Shown piece by piece: positions 11,181 to 20,851 of a stretch of 64,000 bases of DNA. A model generated the notes under the pieces. It saw only the letters and a list, made by a program, of their open reading frames with translations, was not told where the DNA came from and made no database searches. Every line of letters starts with the position of its first letter. Position 1 is the stretch's first letter. Both the position numbers and the translations under genes were made by a program. The DNA is taken from contig CM070720.1 in assembly GCA_036346275.1 (NCBI GenBank), forward strand, positions 10,641,278 to 10,705,277, given 5' to 3'. This DNA is from Otatea glauca. Its lineage: Eukaryota > Streptophyta > Magnoliopsida > Poales > Poaceae.

Positions 11181-11835
11181 GTGTGATACTCATAGCTTGC
11201 TACCTCATTGTTTGAATTTTAGTACATTGACTTGTATTACGAATCAGCTTGTCGTAGCTGATGAGTGGAAGCCTGTTAAAATTGTATCACCGTTGTTGGT
11301 ATGGTTTGATATTGCTTATTTACAATCTGATCATATGAATAAGCTATGCTTGTTGCCAAAACTTGTAGTTTTACCCCTCTATGTTATTGAACAAGGCTTA
11401 CAAAACATGAGTATTTTTTATCCAAGGACAGGGATAAATACATGCTTTACTTATATTTGCAAATTAAGTTGCAAACTAAATCATATTAATATTTATGTCA
11501 TATGCTTCACTTATAATCACAAATTGAGTTGCAAAATTGTGAGGAAAGGTGCTTTGCTTAAATCTGATTTTCTCAATTACTGTTATGTAAATAGCATTAC
11601 GCAAAACCAAAAGAACAATGAAATGTGGGATATATACATATATGCTGCGTACACGTTGTTCTTTTTGTTGCTTGTTTCTTCTCCAGCTTGTCCAAAACCG
11701 AGGATAGTTTTCCTTAAGGATGGGAGGTAGCATCTAAGAGTGCTAGCATTCATCATACCTTTATATGCTGGAAAGAAGTGTTGAACTATATGGATGATTA
11801 TCAGGACGAGCTAAAAGGTGAGCTTGAGTCGAGGA

Positions 11836-12593
11836 TGATGATGACATCACTCCTATGGATACGTCCACACCTGGTTGGACCAACTCCAACACGTCAACCT
11901 TGGGCCAAGAAGAGAGAGATACCAAATTCGTCACATTCTGGAATCCAATTCGGAATCCTGGGATGACACCGAATTAAAACAGCCATAACTTTTGATCCAC
12001 AAGGGTGTTTGGGGCACATGAGTACATGATTGAAAGATTTCTTCGCCCTCTTTCCAATGGATCTAGTTTCACCTCCAAATTCCAACTGAGCTATCCGAAA
12101 TCTATAAAATAAAGCATATCACTTTTCCAATCCGAGTCAAAGTGGGCCTTGGGCCTTGTAATCAAGTTGTATTCGGTCTCCCTAGGTTTTGGACAAGCCC
12201 CTCCTCCTCTTATCTCATAAATAGCCAGCCGCACCCTCATCTAGGGTTTGGGTTTTGCTTAGTTGTAGTTTTCCTTGGTGAAACTATTTGGTATTCTCTT
12301 GTTCGGTGAGATCAACAACAACTGTGCTTCGGAACCCCACATCAATACTTCAATTATATTTGCAATTTCATATTGTTTTTGCTTTGTTCTTGCTTGTTCC
12401 GATTGCTTGCAGGAATTGATCTTCGTGATCAGGTCAACCGGGTTTTGGCACGGTTGATAACAACTCGGAGTTTTATTCAGTGATTGCTTGGAGTCGGTCG
12501 TGTTTTGGTCGTAGCCTTGATCGTGAGGGTCGTCTCCACTAATCGATAGTTATCCATCTCACCGAAAGATCGGGACATCCTTTAGCCTCATCA
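11836..12593 (+). repeat. Element B 3' LTR
   Basis: 758 bp ending CCTCATCA. Its first bases are TGATGATG instead of TGATGAGG. It matches 2106-2866. The right flank begins CAATA, which does not match the TTTTT flank of the 5' LTR. Confidence 0.88.
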
Positions 12594-13665
12594 CAATAAG
12601 ACTCGGACGTGTCTCTATGTGTAGTTGGTGCTTCGGTAAACTCAAGTCAGTTTTGATTAAAGGAAGTTAAATGTGAATTGTTGTTGTTAGATTGCAAAAT
12701 TGAAATGATATTTTATTATTGCTTATCGTCAACACAACCAAACCAAAAAATAGCACCACGTTCGATCTGGTTTAGGGAATAAACATCATTTCTATTTACA
12801 CAAGGGTAGTAAGTCATGATCTTATTCTTTCAATCTTGCAAGTAAACAAATTAGTATTAGACAGAGTTCTTTGAGAAAAATAGAAAAATAAATAACCATG
12901 TCTCAAATTCTCAGTCAGTACTGCACCAGTTATGACCATTACATGTCCACAAACTGGCATGGTGGTGCCAAATCACCAAGCAAGAAGACGCTTATAAATG
13001 GTTTTAGGAGGCCCCAATGCTGGGTAACTATCAACAAATTGTGCCCCCTCGGGATGCCAATGAACTACTTTTCCATGCAAATGCGATGAAACTAGAAAAG
13101 CCTAACATAAGAAGGTAGCTATTCAATGAACTACTTTGTCCTGCCAATGAACTACTTTGTAACATGAGAATTATCATCACACACAATAGCACCAATCTCG
13201 CATGCCTAACATCAGAAGGCAGCTATTCAACACAATCCAACTCCAGATCATAAGCAACATTAACAACTAATCAACATAAGTTCTTACCCTGATGATTCTC
13301 CCCAGAATGAGAAAAGGCACCTTTAACCACCCCAATTTTAGAAGCTACATAATCAACGTCATGTAGCAAACACCCTCTAAGAAAGCAACTCCAAATCTTG
13401 CCATGAAATCTATACCTACTTAGAATAATCCCAGCCTAAATTTCAAGACTAGGACAAGCAGGCATTCCTATCTTTGGAAAACATCACCTTAGGTAGCCCC
13501 ATTAGAATATATTGGCATCCAAAAACCAAGAGAAAACGAGGTGGGCAGTGGTGGGATCTTTACTGCACATGGAAAATCAGTGATCCAATCCAAGCAAGCA
13601 AGGAGCATGAGCCATGGCTAAGGAGGAGACGGGAGAGGATGCGGGGGTGGTTGGTTTAGGTTTAC
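12594..13665. other. CACTA-1 interior without a recognised gene
   Basis: About 1.07 kb of AT-rich sequence with short direct repeats (for example GAACTACTTT at 13063-13140). No reading frame here resembles a TNPA protein or anything else I know. Position relative to TNPD (downstream on the minus strand) is where TNPA exons would be expected. Confidence 0.45.
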
Positions 13666-13761
13666 CTCGAGGTAGGCGTGGTACTTGTGCCACTCACCGA
13701 CGCAATCGTCCTTGTGCCACTGCCCATTAGCGAACTTCTTAGCGCACCACCGGTTGAAGGA
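13666..13761 (-). pseudogene. Captured exon fragment resembling TRIAP1/Mdm35 family
   Basis: The minus strand encodes SFNRWCAKKFANGQWHKDDC followed by VGEWHKYHAYLE. This matches the pattern of the plant homologue of yeast Mdm35/human TRIAP1 (Arabidopsis At4g33100 type), a small mitochondrial intermembrane-space twin-CX9C protein: FNRW, a GQW segment and a C(V)xEWxKYxAxL helix. Two structural cysteines are replaced: the one before FNRW is Ser and the last of the second helix is Tyr, so the disulfide pair cannot form. The exon is followed by GTAAAC at 13665-13660, a possible retained splice donor, indicating genomic capture rather than retroposition. Upstream sequence is low-complexity and not clearly homologous. 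It lies inside CACTA-1, so I read it as a transduplicated gene fragment. Confidence 0.65.
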
Positions 13762-13889
13762 GGAGGCAGCAGCGAGGGGGAGGAGGCCAGCAAGGGGGAG
13801 AGAGAGGAGGCCGTGCCGAGGGGGAGGACGTAGGCTAGGGTGAAGGGGAAGAGTGCATTTCTGTGCTGGGTCTGGCCCAATGGGAGATT

Positions 13890-13990
13890 GAAGGGGTTTG
13901 ATCAGAGATGGTACTAGTATAGAATTGTCTCTGTGTACACACATATCAAAGACAGTTCTAGTATATAACCTTCTCTAATGTACAACAAGT
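13890..13990. repeat. Degenerate CACTA-type hairpin repeats
   Basis: Two units of the form GATGGTACTAGTATAGAATTGTCTCTG and TCAAAGACAGTTCTAGTATA resemble mutated versions of the ACGGTT subterminal palindromes. They lie just beside the captured exon, away from either end of CACTA-1. Confidence 0.5.
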
Positions 13991-14660
13991 AGCCAAAGTT
14001 ATGGGCTTTAATGTTAATGTGACATCATTGGCCAAAGGCAAAACTTGTTTCAAGATCTCTCTTATTTCACAGTTGATTATCAACACAAGTATTTTTGTTC
14101 CAAATGGATTAATTAATTTGGAGCTAGTCAGGTGGCTACATTTTTATTTATGAGAACCTTTTCACTTGCCTCAAGATTTATGCAACTTGTATCGAGGGAA
14201 GATGCATAGAAGCACATCTCTTTATTTTATGGTCTACAATACATAGTGATCTTGTAGCTGAACTGCTTTTTCACAAGCATGGTACTACAAACAACAGTTG
14301 AATTATATTTGCATATATAAAGAATGGTATCCTGTATGGGTGTTGATTAGACAAAAAAACGTCTCATGCAACTTAGCCCTTCACGACACGATGATCAACG
14401 GTAAAACATGACAAAAAAAAGTCTCATACAACTTAGCCCTTCTCACTAGGAAACTCTAAAGTATACTTAAAATCAACAATTGATTTTTTTTATATTTATT
14501 TTTACACGTGACAAACAAACATGACGACCTGATCATAACTCCACTTGCTTATTCTTTTGTATAAAAATTAGGCCTTCACGATGATCAACGCGTGTGTAGC
14601 TAGCTTCCTCAAGTGTTCTTCCTCGACTGTTATTCCGTTTTCGATAGGAGGCAGCTTGTC
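13991..14660. other. CACTA-1 interior, non-coding
   Basis: AT-rich sequence with a near-duplicate segment (GTCTCATGCAACTTAGCCCTT at 14362 and a similar copy at 14423). No gene is supported until the transposase C-terminus begins at about 14664 on the minus strand. Confidence 0.5.
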
Positions 14661-14663
14661 TAA

Positions 14664-15340
14664 TTAATTGTATTCTTCCTCATCTACTACATTCTCAACT
14701 TCGACAATCCCCCTTTTTCTTTGAAGAACTAAGTGGTGCTTCTTGTTGGATGGATCAGTTACATATAAGACTTGAACAACTTGGTTAGTAAGTACGAATG
14801 ATTCGTCTTGCCATCCGACATATTCGAGGTCCACAGTAGTGATGCCGTACTTGTCAACCTTCACACGCTGAAGGTGAATCTAACTGCACCGAAACAGGGG
14901 ATCTTGAAAAGTACATAGTCGAGCTCTCAAATCTTCTCTATGAACCCATAGTAGGAGTTCCTCGTCGACCTAGCGATATTGAACACATCTATGCGGACAC
15001 CGTTGTTCTAGTTTGTGCTCTTCATATTCTAATCTCTCATGTAAAATATGTACCCATTTAATTTGTATCATTTCCATGTCACAACTGTAAAAGTTGGCAT
15101 ATCACCTGACAAGCCAGTGATGGGTTGCTCTTTCAACCATCTGTTGAACTGAAGGTTATATTGTATCGTGATCCAAGACTCCTACCGCGTCAGATTCTCT
15201 TACCATAGCCATTGCTTGTGCTCGTCGATATATGGGGACACTATAGCCATGTGTTGCAAAACCGTGAAATGGGCTTGACCACACGCAACTAGATCAGGTG
15301 TGACTGTTTTCCTTCTTATGGTCACGATACCCTGGAGCAT
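14664..15340 (-). pseudogene. CACTA-1 transposase TNPD, C-terminal part (DUF4216-like)
   Basis: Read from 15340 downwards, the minus strand carries the C-terminal half of an En/Spm-type TNPD polypeptide: a QAHFTVLQHM segment, a WLKEQPITGLSGDMPTFTVV segment, a YYGFIEKI.ELDYV segment, and finally an open frame with VGWQDESFVLTNQVVQVLYV and VENVVDEEEYN. The last two are typical of DUF4216 (PF13952) next to the transposase domain. Several stops and frame changes interrupt it. The reading joins the N-terminal part at 41904 across the insertion of element D, whose 5-bp duplication AGCAT/AGCCT lies exactly at the break. Confidence 0.85.
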
Positions 15341-18300
15341 TGTAACATCCCAAATTTTGGCTCAAAGTAATAATATAATGTGATTTATCCATTTTGTGAA
15401 TTTTTTTGGATTTTTTTGGAATTTATTTAATATTCTTTATTATGGCCTTTTATGAAAAATAATTAAATAATGATAAATTTAAAATAAATTTTAATGAAAA
15501 TATTTTATTTGGGTTCCAAATATCCTATATTATTTTTTATAATTTATATAGAATTTTTAGGATATTTTATTTGCCTTAACCAAATTAATTTAATTATCCG
15601 AATTATTTTAAATCTAAAAATCGTGGAAAATTGGTTAAAAGTAATGGGCCGAAAGCCCTGTAGGCCAGGCCCATCTCCAAGTCGCACCTGGCCGAAGGCC
15701 ACGTTGCCCAGTGATTTTGACCGTTAGATGAAGCGATGGACCGACCGAGATTGAGCCGCGTCTGTCGCACGAGAGCCATTGGATTCCGCCACGTGTAAGA
15801 AGTCTGGTCATCTTCCTCGAGTCGGCCCCGATGCGAACTCTGTTCTTCAACCGTCTCTGCAAGGGAGTCTTCGCCGGACCGTGCACTGGCTGGACATCTT
15901 GTGCATATTAATTTGATGAGATTGGTTGCGAGCTCGTCGGATTTTGAAGGTTTCCGCTGAAGCTGCCTCAAGGAAAAACTCGAGAAATCATCGCCGTCAC
16001 TGCTTCCCGAGGATTGTCGCCAGTGCCGATAGATTTGTCTCGTCAAGGTAAAGCCTATGCGCGTGTTGGGTCGCCCGGATTCTCGCCGAAGCGCTGCTTG
16101 GCCTTGGAACCCTAGGCGCCGCCGCTTCTTTGCATCGCTGCCATTGTTTGAGCTCACAGCCAACCAATCTGAGCACGCAATAAAATCCGCAATACCAAGT
16201 TCTCGCTGGAGCTGCTGCCGCCGGTCGTCGGCGGGGACCATAGGTCTCCATGCCGCCACCGCCGACGTGTCAGGTGCCGATGTACGACACGTGGATGCCA
16301 TGTCACCTGCCTCATCAAGCGCTGCGTGGAATCTCTGCTAAGGTGTCGCTGACGTTTTGCGTGCGTTGTCGTGCTGAGCAAGCCGCATGGATCCACCAGT
16401 CAGTCGGTCAGATCTAGTAAGCCAGGTTCACGGTGGACCAGTGTGGTCCGGTGGACCGGGTCCGTAGACCATTGACATGTGTCGACTGGCGATTAGCCAG
16501 ATCGGCGCTGATGTCATAAAAAGTATTTTCTAGTGCAAAAATAATTCAAGTAAATTCGGTATTTTCCAATTTTCTAATTTTTATGATTTTTGAATCTTTC
16601 AGGAGCCCGTTCTTCCTCATACGAGCTCTGATTGAGGTAATTCAAATTTATAAAAATTTATAAAATTAAGATACATTTAATGGTGAATTTTACTTGATTT
16701 TTGGAGTTTTTTTGCTCTCTATTTTGGTGTTTATTTAGTACTTTCTTTCGTTACGCGTAGACATTGAAGTGCTTGGAGCGTCCGAGGAGGAATCGTTGAC
16801 TCAAAATCAAGGTCCAGAGCAAGAATAAGGGTTTTTGTAAGGCAAGTTGTGCTATGTTGAACCTAGATTACAAAATTGCTATGTTGTTTTACTTTATGCA
16901 TGTTATTTCATGTGTGTAATTGTTTCAAAATAGTTCGGGATCTAGTTAATCTGTCCAAGTGAGTTATACCCTACCTTGTGATTTGTATGCCATGATTATT
17001 TGTCACCCTAGATTAGTCCATTACTAGTTGGTTAATATTAGAAATCAACATGGGTTGGTTAGACTGTGTTTAGTATGCTTAGCCATGCCACGTATACCAC
17101 GTGTCTTTTGCAATATCAAAAGTGAATCTTGACTAATGGAATATGGAACAAGTTTATAAAATGTGTGTCGGGTGCTGTCACACAATAATGTTGAGTTGTA
17201 GTGACGTATGTTACGAAACGATGTTGACTTATTGATGACATGTGGTGCATAGTAATCCACCGGGGTGATAAATAATTTAGATTGGGGCAAGTGGCAAGGG
17301 GCAGTGTGCCAAGGTAGGCCTAAAGGGCAAAGGGTTTGTGGAAGTCTTGCCTAAGTCAATTAAAGACTTAACCTTGTAAGCCTTTGAACTGAGTCAGTCA
17401 TGCAACCATATGTCTGGTATGGGACGGACCTAACTAAGTAGGATTACCGATGTCTTAGACATGTGACACCTTAGGAGGATAATCACATAGAAGTGTGAAT
17501 ACATACAATTAAGTGTGCTTATAGTGGAGGATGTGGTGTACTGCAGTCACATCAATCTAACGGTATGTCGGTCCTAACCCTCACCTCCACTGAGGGAAGG
17601 GATAGTGTACGACTTACCGGGAGGATCAGTGTTAGGGTAAAAGTTTTATGAAAGGTTTTTTCATGATCGCTCTGCCGACACACCAAAGGAAGTGTGTTAA
17701 TTGCATGGCAACAAAAGATGCTCATGTTGTGTGGGTAAAGTGCATAGCCTCTACAGAGTGTAAAATCTATTCGGATAGCCATGCTCGCGGTATTGAGCAA
17801 TACTCGAGGATTAAAGTCAAGGGTTAGATTTTATAAAATGAAAACTTGGATGGGAAGGCTGGATGTTAATGGAAAGTTTGGAATTTGACTTAGGGCTGGA
17901 TGCCATGTTTACTTGGAAATGATGAAAGTTACTATTACTGTTATTTATTTTACTATCTTTGCAATCTATTTACTGTATTCATTTACAAATATTGCTTTAC
18001 TGCAAAATAACCATATTAACCATTCTATTGGAATAAGCCTTGCATATAGTTATGTAAGGATTGTATTCTGTTCACAACTTGTTGAGTGCTTTAAGTACTC
18101 ACCCTTACTAACAACAAATCACCAGTTGAGAAGTCTACACCAGCTTTGGAGGAGGAGTATCAGGAAGAAGCGAATGTTTAGGGTGTGAGCCTTGTTAGGT
18201 GCCTGTGATATACAGAGGGGTTTATCTACGTTTTCATTCCGCTGCAGTTTAATTTGTTATTCACTGTTTAGCCTTACGAGGCATATTCATGTAAGCTCGA

Positions 18301-18466
18301 TCGTTAGGTCAGTCAACAGATTAGTATTTAATATATGATGTCTTTATTATGTTTCCGTTGTGTATGATTTTGATATTCATCTATGTTGAGCCTGTGTGCA
18401 CTATCGTGATGCTGGACTAGTGAGATATACACAGAGGGTCCGGATTTGCATATTCAGGTTCCGACA
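15341..18466 (+). repeat. Element D 5' LTR
   Basis: 3126 bp from TGTAACATCCC to GGTTCCGACA. Its last 104 bp match 41800-41903. Open frames within it, such as minus-strand 15603-16301, lie in GC-rich LTR sequence and show no known domain. Confidence 0.88.
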
Positions 18467-18470
18467 GAGG

Positions 18471-18482
18471 TGGTATCAGAAC
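18471..18482 (+). other. Primer binding site of element D
   Basis: TGGTATCAGAAC four bases after the LTR, a Met-tRNA-type site with one substitution relative to elements B, C and E. Confidence 0.8.
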
Positions 18483-19096
18483 CATACTGACTGTAGGTCT
18501 TGACCCTAGATAGTCAGGTTGTCTCGTTAGGACCGTCAAAAATTATTTTCTTAATTAAGATTTAACCTGAAAGAATAATTAGTTCTTGACTTATCTCATT
18601 CTTCTATTCTTTTCCCATGCTGAAAATTTCTTTCTTTTCCCCCGCTGGTAAGTTGAAAATCTTACATGAGTTGTCTCTAGCAGATGACGAAGTTCCACAC
18701 CATAGGAGGAAGCACTGAGTGCTTGCCGATAACCCTGAAGATTGTGAAGAAAGAAGTCTACGCGCTCGAGGAGGAGTGGACCGATGAACTGTTTTCAAAG
18801 CTAGAAAAGCTTAGAGTAGCCGGTTGAGACTCATGTGTGGGGGTCACGTCTGCTTAAGATAGAAGTGTCGTCCATTTAGGCGGTAGTTTTGCATGGATAG
18901 GTTAAATTGGTTCTTTCATGATTGTTGAGTGTGCAGTATGTGTTACATAGCTCTTAAGCTTATGTAAGCAACCATACCAAGTTATAAATATTGATCGCTT
19001 AAGTTGTTGCGTTAAACCTGTCTCCCCTGCATTAGGATTTCTGCTTCTTATCTATATTGTTTTCCTCTCCCCTAACCCTGTGAAGCAATCAAGCAG
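18483..19096 (+). other. Element D leader
   Basis: About 0.6 kb between primer binding site and gag start. I see no gene; short frames have no recognisable domain. Confidence 0.5.
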
Positions 19097-19265
19097 ATGG
19101 TGAAGACTCGTGGAAACAATGGAGGTAACAGAGGTGGAAGTCGATCCAATGACAATTCTAATGATGAAGCTTTTCCTCAACAGTCGTCGCCAGTAGATGT
19201 GCCAAACTTGGGACCTTTTCTCGTTGCTCAGACTCAGCTGATGCAGAATATGACAACTCAAACAG
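19097..19265 (+). pseudogene. gag of element D, N-terminal part
   Basis: An ATG at 19097 opens a Gly/Asn/Ser-rich N-terminus (MVKTRGNNGGNRGGSRSNDN) with a following TQLMQNMTTQ helix, usual for Tekay/Del-lineage gag. The frame is cut by the 5' LTR of element E after AACAG (19261-19265) and resumes at 40907. Confidence 0.8.
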
Positions 19266-19669
19266 TGAAAGCATCTAGGCATCTAATTTGATTTGGTTTT
19301 GGTAATTAATGATAATTGTAATTAAAGGACTAACATTTTCAATTTGAGCATTTTGAGAACAGGTTGGTCCGATATTCGACGAACATAGAAGTATGAAATT
19401 GGTGAAGAAGAAAAGCTAGCATCGATGACGAGATGACCAAGGTATAAAATTTAAGGACTTTTCATAGTCTTTTACCGATCTCGAAGTTGGAGAAAAGATC
19501 GGATTACTATATTAGGTGCCGTACTATTAAGAGGGGTTATTGTCGCTTGATCGATGTCAGAAAAAGTTTAGAGACTCAATACTTGTGCATTTAAACATCC
19601 ATATGGCTTACACAAAAGGAAACATATTTTGTGAAGAAAAGAAAACGAATTATATGTTTTGGGTGGAGT

Positions 19670-20050
19670 GGGCCGGTATGACCGGGACCCCTCCAGTCAT
19701 ACTGCCCATCGGTGTGACCGAAGTCCACCCGGTGTGGAAACTACAGAACGAGGCACTTTTGACAAATAAGGGGCCGGTATGACGGGACCCCCTCCGGTCA
19801 TACCGACCGTCGGTGTGACTGGCCGTGGAACGGTCTATTCTTTTCGGAGAGGAGGAAATCGGTGCTTGAATAGGCGGTATGACCGAAGGTCCTCCGGTCA
19901 TACCGGTGAGCAGTATGACCGGACCCTATATGGTCATACCGGCCATGTGACCAACGGTCACTGATAGTGCATTAAATGCACTGTAGCGACCGTTGGCTAC
20001 TGAGGGGCGGTCATACCGGCCCAAGGGCAGTATGATCGGCCTCACTGGTC
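19670..20050. repeat. Palindromic GGTATGACCGG/CCGGTCATACC motifs in Sirevirus U3
   Basis: At least eight direct or inverted copies of CGGTATGACCGG and its complement occur in pairs separated by about 8-15 bp (for example 19673-19710, 19771-19806, 19873-19905, 19910-19942). The same array is in the 3' LTR (39803-40150), and isolated copies occur upstream of the env-like ORF (36750-36800, 37155-37215). Conserved CG-rich palindromes in the U3 are a known Sirevirus trait and are probably protein-binding sites. Confidence 0.8.
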
Positions 20051-20097
20051 CATTTTTGCTAACTTTTGGCCAACTGTTAGTTTTGGTTGGTAGGGGT

Positions 20098-20105
20098 TAT
20101 AAATA
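20098..20105 (+). promoter_or_regulatory. TATA box of the element E LTR
   Basis: TTATAAATACC directly downstream of the palindrome array. The 3' LTR has the same motif at 40206-40214. Confidence 0.6.
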
Positions 20106-20799
20106 CCACCCATCTGTATTCTAGAGCAAGTTTTGGACCCCATTGATCATCCTTGTTCTCTAGAAGCTCTCCTACTTATTTGTGGGCATTAAATTCTCAT
20201 TTTGTGAGAGTTAGGAGCAAAATGGAGTGGTGCATTTAGTATTGAGCCTATAGACACTCAATTCGACCTCGAGCAAGCGTCATCACCTATTACTCTTGGA
20301 GGTTGCCGCCTCCTAGACGGCTTGGAGGCGTGTGGCATTGGTGATCTTCTCAAAGAAGCTTGTGAGAAGGCCCGATCGTTTGTAAAGGCAAGGAGCTCGC
20401 CTAACCGGAGCGGTGAAGAGCTACCACGAGTGATCGAGGAAGGCTCAAGCGAGTGGAGCCGGCTTGAAAGTGTTCAAGTCACCTCAACGTGGAGTAGGGG
20501 AGACTGGCAAGTCTCCGAGACCACGGGATAAAATTCTAGCCTCTCTTTCTCTTGTGATTTGCATTTGTTATTCTAGTGCTAAATTACATTTCTAGCAAAT
20601 TGAGTAGATTACTTGTGTTTAGAATCATTCGTTGCTTTACTTAAATTGCTTAAGTTTTTGGAGATCTTTAGAGATTATATTTGTGAATTTGCTATTATTG
20701 CTTCCATAGTGTAGTGACATAATAAATTACAAATTAGAATCAAAAATTTAGAAACCTCCTATTCACCCCCCTCTTGTCGGTTATCCTTGATCCTACAAG

Positions 20800-20811
20800 T
20801 GGTATCAGAGC
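20800..20811 (+). other. Primer binding site of element E
   Basis: TGGTATCAGAGC two bases after the LTR end, followed by TTGG; Met-tRNA type. Confidence 0.88.
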
Positions 20812-20851
20812 TTGGACTCTCTTTTAGGGCTTTACCGCCTAGAGAGTAAGG

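Larger units (their letters stand above)
5151..11730 (+). pseudogene. Post-gag extension of element B, function unknown, split by element C
   Basis: Coding-like sequence continues after the gag stop with one frameshift near 5390, runs open from 5405 to the insertion of element C at 5933, and resumes at 11181. Counting the GTGTG duplication once, the reading frame is continuous across the insertion and ends at 11730, about 360 codons in all. I recognise no pol domain. Visible features are an acidic Ser/Glu-rich stretch at the start, a YGIDGKFLVYRICI segment that has a counterpart in element C, two copies of a CFTYxxKLSCK motif 20 residues apart (a 60-bp direct duplication, 11441-11535), and a hydrophobic stretch near the C-terminus (about 11645-11690). 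It occupies the place where pol normally lies. Confidence 0.6.
2106..12593 (+). mobile_element. Element B: non-autonomous gag-only gypsy-like LTR retrotransposon
   Basis: Two LTRs (2106-2866 and 11836-12593) have inverted ends TGATGAGG/CCTCATCA. A Met-tRNA-type primer binding site follows the 5' LTR. The leader before gag is about 1.6 kb. The coding part is a gag domain plus a post-gag extension; no protease, reverse transcriptase, RNase H or integrase motif is found. Element C sits inside the extension. The flanks do not form a TSD (TTTTT left, CAATA right). The architecture resembles grass non-autonomous families related to RIRE3/RIRE8 (Spip/Squiq type); that comparison is from memory and needs an alignment. 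Confidence 0.8.
19266..20797 (+). repeat. Element E 5' LTR
   Basis: 1532 bp, TGAAAGCATC to GATCCTACA. It contains palindrome-rich U3 at 19670-20050 and a TATA box near 20098-20105. It matches 39398-40906 closely. Confidence 0.92.

Noticed and set aside
11197..11730. Independent 177-codon gene
   Set aside because: It is the downstream half of the element B post-gag frame; it has no own ATG at the open-frame start and joins the part before element C in frame.
15603..16301. A 232-codon minus-strand open frame in GC-rich DNA
   Set aside because: It lies entirely in the 5' LTR of element D, overlaps open frames on the other strand, and has no recognisable domain; a GC-rich chance frame.
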